64,000 nt of DNA, taken from assembly GCA_905182135.1 (NCBI GenBank), contig CAJJAG010000006.1:1-64000 (forward strand), written 5' to 3'. The number at the start of each line of letters is the position of its first letter. The first letter of the stretch is position 1. The notes under the pieces were generated by a model. That model saw only the letters and a list, made by a program, of their open reading frames with translations. It had not been told where the DNA came from and searched no databases. Source of the DNA: an uncultured Acidimicrobiaceae bacterium (GTDB lineage Bacteria > Actinomycetota > Acidimicrobiia > Acidimicrobiales > UBA10347). The position numbers and the translations under genes are program-made. Positions 1-8,135 of this stretch are shown here, in pieces.

Positions 1-153
1 AAGAGCCATCGCCCGGCACAGCCGAACAACCGGAGCATCACCACCAACAATCAAGAAGAACTCAAAAGCAGCAAGAGAGGCACCGACAACCACCTTCAAC
101 ATGCACAACGCACACCCGGGCAGAAGAGATAATATAGCGGGCCCAATCACCAT
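1..153 (-). CDS. possible 5' part of an unidentified gene running off the left edge
   Basis: On the minus strand the frame is open from position 267 to the window edge. In-frame ATG codons lie at 151-153 and 100-102. The encoded stretch is strongly hydrophobic and could be a signal or membrane segment at the start of a protein continuing outside the window. I see no ribosome-binding site before either ATG and recognise no family. Low thymine on the plus strand leaves several frames open here, so the call is tentative. Confidence 0.25.
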   Translation of the reverse strand, partial: MVIGPAILSLLPGCALCMLKVVVGASLAAFEFFLIVGGDAPVVRLCRAMAL

Positions 154-643
154 TTGGCAACCAGTTTCTTTAAACCTCTTGGACTCATCGTCCAGTACGA
201 CGTAAACGCACCAAACTTCAAGAAACCCACTCGTGATAGGTGTACTGAACAACACACGGTTTCCGGTTCAAGACGAGGCGCAAGCCGGCTGAGCCAATGA
301 CACCGGGAGCGGCAAGCCCCCAGGCGAAACCGTCACTGGAACGGAACTGGTCGTGCCAGCCCATGGGCCAGCGCAATCGACAGGTTCTTCTTCGAAGCGC
401 CGACGCCAACTGCGGCCAATCGCCGGCAAAGCGGCGCATAGCCACGCTGCTGATTCTCGTTCCAATGCGCACCCAACGAGTCGTCGGGCCGCCCTACACA
501 CTCGGCGTTGCGCACCCGGAGCGCATGACACTGAATCCGATCGTGTGCCGAACTTGTTCGAGTGTGTGGCCGTTGCCGATGTCGCACATAAAACGACGTG
601 CGCTCGGCCCTATGACATTCTCCCCGAGTACGGCGACTCATGT
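154..643. other. stretch without a confident gene
   Basis: About 490 bases between the left-edge frame and the 27-bp tandem duplication. Several frames are open in both directions, but their translations are rich in Arg, Ser and Cys and resemble no protein. No tRNA, terminator or clear promoter was seen. Confidence 0.4.
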
Positions 644-697
644 ACTAGGAGTCCGGTGCCTCACTATGAAACTAGGAGTCCGGTGCCTCACTATGAA
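644..697. repeat. 27-bp perfect tandem duplication at an MFS stop codon
   Basis: Positions 644-670 and 671-697 are identical, beginning ACTAGGAGTCCGG and ending CACTATGAA. On the minus strand the repeat holds the last eight sense codons and TAG stop of the MFS gene, so that gene end is present twice. The unit is nine codons long. This looks like a recent slippage or short duplication event. Confidence 0.95.
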
Positions 698-1973
698 TCG
701 GACGAGCGAGCAGGATCAAGACCGCAGCGGCAATCGTTGCCAAGCCTGTTATCACGAAGGGTATGCGATACGAGCCGGTGACGTCTTCGGCCCAGCCGAC
801 CAGAAACGGGCCGAGTCCGCTTCCCACCTGACTCATCAGCGTCATCGTGCCGAGGACCGAGCCAAGCGACACCAGGCCAAAGATTTCGGCTGTCATAAGC
901 GTCTGCATCATGTAGACATTGCCGATCGTGAACCCCACGATCAGTACAAGCACGTACGTGGTGATGCGATTATCGATCAACGTCGTACCCATCACCGCGA
1001 GTCCTTGAACGACGATGATTGTGACCGTCAAGAGACGCTTGTCCATGCCGTCAGCGAAGCGCCCAACAACCAGCCGGGCCACGATCGACCCGAACGCCGT
1101 CGTGCTCAGCGCCAATGCCGCAGCACTACGCGACCCGAGTCGGTCTTCGAGAAACGCGATTTGATGAACTAAAAAACCGGTCTGGGCTAGCAGAACCACC
1201 ACAAAAGCGACCGAGATCGCCCAGAACGATCCAGTGCGCATGGCCTCGGCTCGCGTCCAAACACGCAGCTGGACCTCGTCGCTGAGCGCAGTGTTTCGCA
1301 CCGACTCGTTCGGTGCATCGGCGTCAGGGCCTAGCCCGACCGAGGCTGGATCTCCTACCAGCACGAGCATCGACATAGGAAGTGCCACCACAGCCACGAG
1401 CCCAGCCAGAATCGGCGCCGCTAGCTCTATGCCTCCGCGTTCAACAAGCCAGGTACCAACAGGTGCGAGCACCATGCCTCCCACGCTGACACCGGTAAAT
1501 GTGATGCTCATCGCCCAGGCGCGCCGGGTCACGAACCAACGCGACATGAGGGCGTTGATGGTCACCGCTCCAGATAGCCCATATGCCAGCGCCTGCCCGG
1601 TGTACGCCAGGTACAGGTGCCAGACTTCGCTGACGAACCTGAGCGAGCCGACCGATACAACCATCAACACAACACCGGCGTTGATGTAGCGAAGAGGTCC
1701 GCGCCGGTCGACGCCAGGTCCAATCACGAAGCCAGCAATTCCGCCAAGAACGAAGAAGAGGCCAGTCGCGCCCGACACCGTTGCATTCGACCAGCCGTTC
1801 TCTTCTTGCAACGGCCGAAGGAATACGGCCAGACCGTAGTAGCCCACGCCAATCGTGACGAACATCAGAACCGCTGTGCCGACCACGATCCACCACGCAT
1901 AGTGCACTCTGTCTGGCAGCACCCGCATGGCCACCGGCCGACGTTCTTGCCACAACTGCGTCGGTTCGGTCAT
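672..1973 (-). CDS. MFS transporter, monocarboxylate/oxalate-type
   Basis: Integral membrane transporter of about 433 residues, the normal length for a 12-helix major facilitator. The first membrane segment follows a short basic tail (near HYAWWIVVG), as in the OxlT/monocarboxylate-porter-like branch. A conserved glycine-rich stretch (GLFFVLGGIAGFVIGPGVDR) covers the helix 2-3 loop. The substrate cannot be read from the sequence; an organic anion is a family-based guess. A TTG three codons upstream is in frame, but the ATG at 1973 is preferred. The gene stands alone, its 3' end lies inside the tandem duplication, and it is transcribed away from the second MFS gene. Confidence 0.88.
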   Translation of the reverse strand: MTEPTQLWQERRPVAMRVLPDRVHYAWWIVVGTAVLMFVTIGVGYYGLAVFLRPLQEENGWSNATVSGATGLFFVLGGIAGFVIGPGVDRRGPLRYINAGVVLMVVSVGSLRFVSEVWHLYLAYTGQALAYGLSGAVTINALMSRWFVTRRAWAMSITFTGVSVGGMVLAPVGTWLVERGGIELAAPILAGLVAVVALPMSMLVLVGDPASVGLGPDADAPNESVRNTALSDEVQLRVWTRAEAMRTGSFWAISVAFVVVLLAQTGFLVHQIAFLEDRLGSRSAAALALSTTAFGSIVARLVVGRFADGMDKRLLTVTIIVVQGLAVMGTTLIDNRITTYVLVLIVGFTIGNVYMMQTLMTAEIFGLVSLGSVLGTMTLMSQVGSGLGPFLVGWAEDVTGSYRIPFVITGLATIAAAVLILLARPIHSEAPDS

Positions 1974-2474
1974 CGCACGCAACGTTAGCGCTGGCTCGTT
2001 TACACATTGCGAAATTCAAAGACATCAGATGGCCCAGCATCAGTTCCCAACCAACAGGTAGTGCTGCAGCGACTGAGAGCGTGCCGCTCTTCGCCACACG
2101 AGCCCTTCGCGAGTCCTTCGCAACACGGCACGAATGGCTCTACGAAGACAGAACCAACGTGGTCGCCAAAGCGTTCCAAGTGCTCGTAACTCACCGACAG
2201 AATCCAATGAACCCACGTCGAAACCGTGAGCTAGGAAGGCTCGCCGCTTAGTGATCATTGAGGCTGACCCTATGCCGTGATCTAGACGGGCACTAGAGAA
2301 ATTGGCGAGCAGGTGGAACCTGGCTGCCAAAGTGAGAGAACCAAAGAGATGACCAGACATGGCTGCGCTTTGTCGGTTGTTGGCAACGGTGAGAGCGACA
2401 AGCTCCGAGACCGTTACGTGACAGCAAGACGGTCGCCATAAACTCCCGCCGATGCTCTTCGTCACCAGGACCGC
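1974..2474. other. stretch between divergent MFS genes
   Basis: About 500 bases without a confident gene. A 64-codon minus-strand frame at 2000-2194 starts with GTG and has plausible codon use, but it has no ribosome-binding site and no recognisable family. Arms CGTGCCG and CGGCACG occur about 45 bases apart near 2080-2135. Promoters for both flanking genes should lie here, but no clear -35/-10 pair was recognised. Confidence 0.4.
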
Positions 2475-3662
2475 ATGAACGCACCTTCCATTCCCACACC
2501 AACCCGTGTCGTTGCACTCACGACTTTTGCGACCATCATGCTTGCGGCTGCTGTGGCGCAAGGTTTTGGTCGCTTCACCTTTGGCGTCGTGCTGCCTGAT
2601 GTCCGCGAGGATCTCCTGGGCGGTTCCAACACACTTGGCGGGTTCGTGGCAACCGCCAACACCTTCGCGTACCTGGTTGGCGCATTGCTCGTGGGATCTC
2701 TGTCCGCCAAGGTCTCGCCAGTCAACTCGGTGCGTATCGGGCTGGTCTTTTCGGTTGGCGGCTTGGCGGCAGCCTCTGTGGCTCCAAACGCTGCCGTGCT
2801 CACCCTGGCCATGATCGCAATGGGTCTCGGTGGCGCCGCTATCTGGATCCCCAGCCCTGGTATTGCCAGCACTCTCGTCGCCACGCACCTGCGAGGCTTG
2901 GCAGTCGGGCTCACCGGCGCTGGCGTGGGCTTGGGCATCATCTTCAGCGGCCGGTTAAACGGCCAACTCGTGGCTGGCGGCGGCAATTGGCGAGATGTAT
3001 ACACAGTTCACGCCGGCATTGGCTTGGTCACAATCGTCCTGGTCTTCGCCATCCTTCGAGACCGAAGTGGCACCCAGCCCAACGGCGGTTTCGGTGGTTT
3101 CGCAGTGTTGCGCACCCTCGAGGGTTGGAAGCCCATCACTGGGTGTTATTTCATTTATGGCTTCGGCTATCTCCTGATTCTGGCGTTTCTGACATCACGC
3201 CTTCAGGACGACAGCGGCTTCAGTGAGGCCACGGCAAGCACCATCTTTGCGATCATGGGTGCGTGCACCATCTTCGGGGGAGTCGCCCTGGGCCGAGTCT
3301 CTGACCTCATTGGCCGACGACGAACGCTGATCTACAGTTTTCCACTGTGGGCCGTCGCTGTGGGCTTGATCCTCACTGGCGAGTTGGCCGTCGTCATCGT
3401 CGGTGCCGTCATCGTCGGCTTCCTCTTCGGCGGCATCCCATCGGTCATCGCCGCCTACCTAGTCGACCGCACCGACGCAGCGACCTATGGGCCGTCCTAT
3501 GCCGCAGCAACGTTCGCGTTTGGGGTCGCCCAGGTTTCATCACCCCAGATCGGCGGCTTGATCGCTGACTGGCGAGGCTCGTTCACACTGGTCTTTGTTG
3601 TATCCGCCACCGCAATGACGTCCGGTGCACTCTTTGCTTGGGCCTTGCCGCGCGGCAGCTAG
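2475..3662 (+). CDS. MFS transporter, YbfB/YjiJ-like
   Basis: Inner-membrane transporter of 395 residues. The N-terminal pattern with AQGFGRFTFG in helix 1, and the even helix spacing, resemble the YbfB/YjiJ-like (MFS_4) branch, whose substrates are mostly unknown. The helix 8-9 loop carries the classic basic MFS motif near GRVSDLIGRRRTL. The ATG start is supported by AGGA at 2467-2470, four bases upstream. It converges on the sulfurtransferase gene with 19 bases between the two stops. Export of a small organic compound is possible; nothing in the neighbourhood fixes the substrate. Confidence 0.88.
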   Translation: MNAPSIPTPTRVVALTTFATIMLAAAVAQGFGRFTFGVVLPDVREDLLGGSNTLGGFVATANTFAYLVGALLVGSLSAKVSPVNSVRIGLVFSVGGLAAASVAPNAAVLTLAMIAMGLGGAAIWIPSPGIASTLVATHLRGLAVGLTGAGVGLGIIFSGRLNGQLVAGGGNWRDVYTVHAGIGLVTIVLVFAILRDRSGTQPNGGFGGFAVLRTLEGWKPITGCYFIYGFGYLLILAFLTSRLQDDSGFSEATASTIFAIMGACTIFGGVALGRVSDLIGRRRTLIYSFPLWAVAVGLILTGELAVVIVGAVIVGFLFGGIPSVIAAYLVDRTDAATYGPSYAAATFAFGVAQVSSPQIGGLIADWRGSFTLVFVVSATAMTSGALFAWALPRGS

Positions 3663-3681
3663 GACTACTACGTCTGCTGAC

Positions 3682-4524
3682 TTAACCGTCGACGGTCATT
3701 GGGGCATCGGCATCGTTCGCCCACTCTTGCAAGCTTGCCGTGTAGACAGCCACATCATCGAACCCAAGCAACGTTTGCACGAACGCCGTCGATGACGCAG
3801 CAATCCCACCACCGCAATAGTTCACGACCCGCGCTGACTCATCATCGGGGAAGCGGTCCCGCAACTCGTCGAGCGGCAGGTAACAGCCAGTCTCATCGTC
3901 GATCAAGGCTGCTGCCGAGGCATTGGTGGCAGTCGGGATATGTCCGGGGCGACCATAGACATTCACCTCGCCGTTGAAACTCGCCGGTGGTAACGCATCG
4001 ATCAGACAGGTGGAGCCACCTTCGATCGCGGCCAGAACATCGGATTTGTCAGCGATGATTTCAGGACGCTCATGAACGAACAGAGAGCCAGCTGCGGGTG
4101 CCACGTAGTCAGTAGTGACCGGATGCCCCACGGCCTTCCACGCCTTGAGGCCTCCGTCGAGGACTGCCGCATTATCGAAGCCGATCCAGCGCAACATCCA
4201 CCACACGCGAGCCGCCCACATGGAGCGGTTGTCGTCATACAGCACAACTCGACTTCTGTTGGACACGCCCAGTTTCTGCATCGCATCGGCAAAGGCCCGC
4301 GGGTCAGGCAACGCATAACGCAACGGACTCGATGTGTCGACCAGATCCTCGTTCAAGTCGGCGAAACCCGCACCAGGGATTTGGCCTTGAGCCCAGTTCG
4401 CCCGGCCACTCTCAGAGATGTAGCCATTCGGGCCCATCTTCAAGAAGACCGTGCAGTCGAGCACCACCAAATTTCTGGCTCCGAGTCGATCCGCAAGCCA
4501 GCCCGTGGATACCAGTTGTCGCAT
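3682..4524 (-). CDS. thiosulfate / 3-mercaptopyruvate sulfurtransferase
   Basis: Two-domain rhodanese of 280 residues, the usual length for the family. It transfers sulfane sulfur from thiosulfate or 3-mercaptopyruvate to cyanide or a thiol acceptor in the cytoplasm. The N-terminal inactive rhodanese domain starts near LVVLDCTVF. The C-terminal domain carries the active-site cysteine at about residue 237 in NYCGGGIAAS, matching the CGGG-type loop common in actinobacterial SseA-like enzymes. Whether thiosulfate or mercaptopyruvate is preferred cannot be told. A long hairpin lies 26-62 bases upstream of the ATG and may be an operator. Confidence 0.9.
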   Translation of the reverse strand: MRQLVSTGWLADRLGARNLVVLDCTVFLKMGPNGYISESGRANWAQGQIPGAGFADLNEDLVDTSSPLRYALPDPRAFADAMQKLGVSNRSRVVLYDDNRSMWAARVWWMLRWIGFDNAAVLDGGLKAWKAVGHPVTTDYVAPAAGSLFVHERPEIIADKSDVLAAIEGGSTCLIDALPPASFNGEVNVYGRPGHIPTATNASAAALIDDETGCYLPLDELRDRFPDDESARVVNYCGGGIAASSTAFVQTLLGFDDVAVYTASLQEWANDADAPMTVDG

Positions 4525-4549
4525 GACTCGATTCTAGTTGTTGCGTTCG

Positions 4550-4586
4550 CGATAACGAACCAGGGTGCAGCACAGGTTCGTTATCG
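4550..4586. promoter_or_regulatory. 12-bp inverted repeat upstream of the sulfurtransferase
   Basis: CGATAACGAACC at 4550-4561 is exactly complementary to GGTTCGTTATCG at 4575-4586. The 13-base loop itself contains GTGC-A-GCAC. It sits 26-62 bases before the sulfurtransferase start, where a repressor site or 5' leader structure would lie. No T-run follows on either strand, so a terminator is less likely. Confidence 0.6.
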
Positions 4587-4981
4587 GCTGCACGCTCGTC
4601 GGCCAGCCCGTCTACCTTGACCGAGCCAGGATCGTTTGAGTTGGGGGCTATGGCGATCAATTGCGTGCCTCCATCGCCGAGTAGCTGAAGCCGGTCGCTA
4701 GCTGTGCTACCAGCTCGTATCTGATCAGCGTGTTGTAACGCCGGCCTGACAAGGTCCGCACAACCGTCGATACCGAGGCTGCATTAGAGGTCAGGCAGCT
4801 GCCATCGACAGCCCAGAACGGTGGCTTTAAAGGTTCGGCGCTGGAGAGAAGCAAGGCCCCAGTGCAACCAACAACCGGGCACATCTTCAATGCACGATCA
4901 CGTAGCGGTGTTATCGATCGCTGCAGACAGGACCGGGGCCTGGCCCCACGTCTGTGTGGCAGCAAACTACGGTCGAAACCA
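4587..4981. other. stretch without a confident gene
   Basis: About 395 bases between the inverted repeat and a lipoprotein gene. A 116-codon minus-strand frame (4657-5007) overlaps the lipoprotein start. Its translation has no recognisable domain and mixed composition, so it is either a chance frame or a decayed gene. No RNA gene was seen. Confidence 0.4.
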
Positions 4982-5410
4982 ATGAAGCGACCGCTGTTCA
5001 TCCTCACGATTGCCTTGGCAACACTTGGTTGCGGTGGCGACAGCTCTGGTCCACCCTTAACCCAGGGCGGTTACTCAGCCCAAGGCAACGCAATTTGTGT
5101 GCAGATGAACGCGGAACTCGACGCACTTACCGTTCGGGCCTCACAAAGTCTCAGTCCTGAACAGGACCGAGACCTGTTCGTCCAAGCGAACCTCATCAGT
5201 CGAGAGGCAATCGACGCCTTATTCGCCCTGTCGCCACCGACGTTGCTCATTGATGACCGCCTGTCCTTACTGGAGCTGGTTAGTGAACGCCGCAATCTGA
5301 TTGAACGCATGAATGACGGAGCGGACGTCATCGATGAAATTACTGTTGTCACCATGAAATTTGAAGAAGAAGCTCAGTTGATCTGGCCTAGTTGCGCGGC
5401 CCAAACGTAA
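4982..5410 (+). CDS. putative lipoprotein of unknown function
   Basis: Small secreted protein of 142 residues. It starts MKRP, followed by a hydrophobic stretch and lipobox LATLGC with Cys17, so it is probably anchored to the outer face of the membrane. The mature part is rich in Leu, Glu and Asp and predicts mostly helix; no family was recognised. An open frame extends 40 codons upstream, but the signal peptide fixes the ATG at 4982. It converges on the PhyH-family gene 14 bases downstream. Confidence 0.75.
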   Translation: MKRPLFILTIALATLGCGGDSSGPPLTQGGYSAQGNAICVQMNAELDALTVRASQSLSPEQDRDLFVQANLISREAIDALFALSPPTLLIDDRLSLLELVSERRNLIERMNDGADVIDEITVVTMKFEEEAQLIWPSCAAQT

Positions 5411-5424
5411 TCAGTACGGGGTTC

Positions 5425-6255
5425 CTAGCGAAGAGGATCGATCGGCTCGGCGTCCCACAGCTGCACCTCAGCAGGGTCGCCGTACAGAACCTCGGCAGGG
5501 CTCTTCTTTTCGATATTGCCGGTCAGGCCTTGGTACATCCCTAAGCCACACAACTGACGCAGCTCGGGGCTAAACGTAGCCATGACCTCAGGCGGGATGC
5601 CAAGCTGTTGGTTTTCTTGCTGACGGATGAAGCCGGCGCAGTAGTTCATCGCAACACCAATACGCACCTCGTCTGCGGTCCCATTGGCGCCACCGCCGTG
5701 CCAGGTGCTGCCATGCCAGACAAGGACACTTCCCTTGGACATCTCGGCCGCAATGGTCTCAACGTTGGCGTCACCTGCGAAATAATCCGGATTCTGCCAT
5801 TGGTGGCTGCCAGGGGCTAGCCGGGTGGCGCCGTTTGCTTCGGTGAAGTCCGTTAACGCCCACATGGAGTTGCATACCGTTGCCACATGAGGCTTTGCTA
5901 ACGGCTGTACCTGGTCATCGGCGTGAATCACCTGGGCTGTTTCGCCTGGTCCGAGCGATATCGAAGCCAAGCTCGATACCAGACACTGCGGGCCCAGAAC
6001 TCCTTCGATTAATGCAAGCACTGTTGGGTGCGTCGGGACCTTTTGCCAGATCGCACCATACGCAAGCAGGTTGTAGGTCCGGGTAGTCCGGTTCCCTTCA
6101 AATCGGTTGTCGGCTGGTCGGCTTTCGAGCTCGGCTTCGAGCCGACGAACGTCGTCGAGTAGTGCCTCAATGAGTTCGGGCTCAATCGCGTTTTCGACGA
6201 TGGTGTAACCCTCGTCGGTCAGTTGCTGGTGATGGGGCGCCAGATCGATAGCCAT
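5425..6255 (-). CDS. phytanoyl-CoA dioxygenase (PhyH) family protein
   Basis: Fe(II)/2-oxoglutarate-dependent oxygenase of 276 residues, a typical length. The metal triad is visible: H111-x-D113 in IHADDQ and a distal histidine near residue 186 in STWHGG. These enzymes hydroxylate acyl-CoAs, small metabolites or natural products; many actinobacterial paralogues have unknown substrates. It is divergent from the SDR at 6286 with a 30-base gap, so the two probably share a promoter region and may act on related compounds. It belongs to the accessory catabolic region that also holds the two candidate selenoproteins. Confidence 0.88.
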   Translation of the reverse strand: MAIDLAPHHQQLTDEGYTIVENAIEPELIEALLDDVRRLEAELESRPADNRFEGNRTTRTYNLLAYGAIWQKVPTHPTVLALIEGVLGPQCLVSSLASISLGPGETAQVIHADDQVQPLAKPHVATVCNSMWALTDFTEANGATRLAPGSHQWQNPDYFAGDANVETIAAEMSKGSVLVWHGSTWHGGGANGTADEVRIGVAMNYCAGFIRQQENQQLGIPPEVMATFSPELRQLCGLGMYQGLTGNIEKKSPAEVLYGDPAEVQLWDAEPIDPLR

Positions 6256-6285
6256 GCCACAACTCTAGTTACCTAAGGTTAGGAG

Positions 6286-7056
6286 ATGGATCTCGAACTG
6301 CGCGGAAAACGCGCCTTAGTCACTGGCTCTTCAAAGGGCATCGGGTTTGGTGTCGCTGACACGTTGGCCGCCGAGGGGGTTGACCTAGTTCTCGCCTCGC
6401 GCACTGAGGTGAACCTGCAAGCAGCTGCAGATCAGATTCGCGAAGCCCACGGCGTAGACGTCACCGTGGTGCCCTGCGACTTGTCGCTATCTGATGATCA
6501 GGCTCGACTAGCCGAAATTGCCACGTCGAGGCCATTGGACATCGTGGTCAACAACGCGGGAGCAATCCCCGGCGGATCGCTTCACTCAATCGATGAAGAA
6601 ACCTGGCGCCATGCATGGGACCTGAAGGTCTTCGGCTACATCAACCTGACCCGGTTGCTACTCCCCCATCTTGAGGGTGCCGGACGCGGCGTGATCGTAA
6701 ACGTCATCGGGGCAGCGGCCGACAAACCGAATCCGGGCTACATCGCTGGAGCCGCCGGCAATAGCGCGCTTGTTGGCTTCAGCAAAGCCCTCGGCTCGAC
6801 ATCACTGCGTTCCGGCGTCCGGGTGCTATGTGTGAACCCTGGTCTCACCATCACCGACCGTATGACCGACATCCTGCGGGAACAGGCGGACGCTAAATGG
6901 AACGACCCCGAGCGCTGGCCCGAACTCATGACCGACGACCCAGCACCTGCAACTGTCGCTCAAGTCGCCGACGTTGTCGTGTTCCTCGCCTCCGACCGTG
7001 CCGGTCAAATCACCGGCACGTCAATCACCATCGACGGCGGCAACAGCAGCCGTTAA
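6286..7056 (+). CDS. SDR family oxidoreductase with altered catalytic motif
   Basis: Classical-size short-chain dehydrogenase of 256 residues. The cofactor motif TGSSKGIG lies at residues 13-20, and NNAG near residue 90 marks the Rossmann fold. The active-site tyrosine is followed by IAGAAGN instead of the usual x-x-x-Lys (YIAGAAGNSAL), so the standard catalytic lysine is absent at its expected position. The C-terminal SITIDGG is typical of the family. Known SDR branches carry a Y-x-A-G-x-x-G-N pattern, so it may still be an enzyme with a shifted proton relay. It ends 24 bases from the 3' end of the first selenoprotein gene, which runs in the opposite direction. Confidence 0.88.
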   Translation: MDLELRGKRALVTGSSKGIGFGVADTLAAEGVDLVLASRTEVNLQAAADQIREAHGVDVTVVPCDLSLSDDQARLAEIATSRPLDIVVNNAGAIPGGSLHSIDEETWRHAWDLKVFGYINLTRLLLPHLEGAGRGVIVNVIGAAADKPNPGYIAGAAGNSALVGFSKALGSTSLRSGVRVLCVNPGLTITDRMTDILREQADAKWNDPERWPELMTDDPAPATVAQVADVVVFLASDRAGQITGTSITIDGGNSSR

Positions 7057-7079
7057 CGGTTAGCCCACTCGACGGCCAT

Positions 7080-8060
7080 TCAGGCCAGACGGTAGGGCTC
7101 TGGGAACTCGACGATGGTTGGGTCGGAGTTGGCGAGCAGACCCAGTGCCATATTGATCACGGCCCGTTGGCGCTCACCATCGCCGGGAGCGCCGAGAGGC
7201 CGCCCCATCGGGTGTTGAGTAATAACGCTTCGGCTCAAACCCATGAGTTCGGGGATGTGGCCAAACGACTTCACATACACGCTCACGGTCGGCATGCCGG
7301 CTTCTTCCATTGCTCGCTGAACGTGCCCCACGGACACGTGGCAGACCGGTCAAATGGGAACTAGCAGCACCGCGTCGGCGCCTTGATCCTTGGCTAGTTG
7401 CGCCCAAGTCGGCCCATAGGTGCGCTTGATGTGGCCTTGCGCAGTCGCCCCGACGAAGGAGTAGGCGTTCTCGGCCAGGCTACCGATTGCGCCATCGGCC
7501 ACCAGCGAACATAAATGCTCGAGTGGTAATACGACCTGCGGATCCATCGCCGCGGCCTGCACCGGATAACCCCCATGTCGGACTCGGATCTTATCGGTCG
7601 GCGTATCTACCGGGATCGCCGACAACGTTGCCTCGGACTTCACGAATTCAACGATGCGAGTCTCGGCTTCGGTCTGGCTCATATTCGTTTCGCCAAACGG
7701 CTCTGGATCATCGCCGTCCACGAAATGGCCACTCGACGTAAGCAACATGATCTTGGCTTCGGTCAACGGCTTGGTCATCACCGTCAATGGCGTGTCGGTT
7801 TTGCGATGCGGAAACTTGTCGGGATCACCCAAGTGCCCGGCATAGGCTTGAACCTGCCATTCATAGGCCACATTCACAACATCGAGCGGGTCTCCGCCGT
7901 CGGCCACGCGTGCTGTCGCTGCGAACATTGCAGACAAGAAATCACCAAACTCTCTATCGGACAGGTCACGAGTGAACTTGAAGTTCAGGTCACTACGGCT
8001 GCCGTACGCAAACGAGTTGCGTAACTCTTCGATCGATTCCGTTGGGGCGATATCGGCCAT
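7080..8060 (-). CDS. GrdB-like reductase, candidate selenoprotein (in-frame TGA at codon 237)
   Basis: Reads as one 326-residue protein if the TGA at 7350-7352 is selenocysteine (U237). The motif around it is VLLVPI-U-PVCHVSVG, a U-x-x-C redox pair with C240. The family resemblance is to the glycine/sarcosine/betaine/proline reductase selenoprotein B group (GRDB), whose members use a selenocysteine to reduce substrates. Codon quality and conservation continue without a break past the TGA to a second TGA at 7080-7082. A hairpin with a G at the second loop position follows the first TGA. The paralogue at 12339 has TGA at the same motif position. Ordinary gene calling would give a 236-residue protein plus a false small gene starting at GTG 7337. 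Selenium-insertion genes (selABCD) are not in the window, and the substrate is unknown. Confidence 0.82.
7324..7343 (-). promoter_or_regulatory. candidate bacterial SECIS hairpin of the first GrdB-like gene
   Basis: On the minus strand, beginning seven bases after the TGA, the sequence reads TGCCACG-TGTC-CGTGG-GG-CA. It forms five perfect pairs (CCACG/CGTGG) plus two more beyond a GG bulge. The four-base loop has G in second position, as bacterial SECIS elements require. The loop starts 14 bases after the TGA, slightly closer than usual, so this hairpin is weaker evidence than the one in the paralogue. Confidence 0.55.
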
Positions 8061-8135
8061 CTGACGACGCTACCCCGCCATGTCGAAGTGCCGCTCGTTC
8101 GGTCTGAACCGGGCCCGCCATCTACGCTCGGCGTC

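Noticed and set aside
297..1172. 291-codon plus-strand frame across the first MFS gene
   Set aside because: It overlaps the well-supported MFS gene on the other strand and is rich in Arg, His and Gln without any motif.
2040..2888. 282-codon minus-strand frame overlapping the second MFS gene
   Set aside because: The plus-strand MFS gene is clearly real over 2475-2888, and the rest of the frame has no protein features.
7080..7337. Separate small gene starting at GTG after the TGA
   Set aside because: It is the in-frame continuation of the GrdB-like gene; the GTG is an internal valine and the TGA is better read as selenocysteine.
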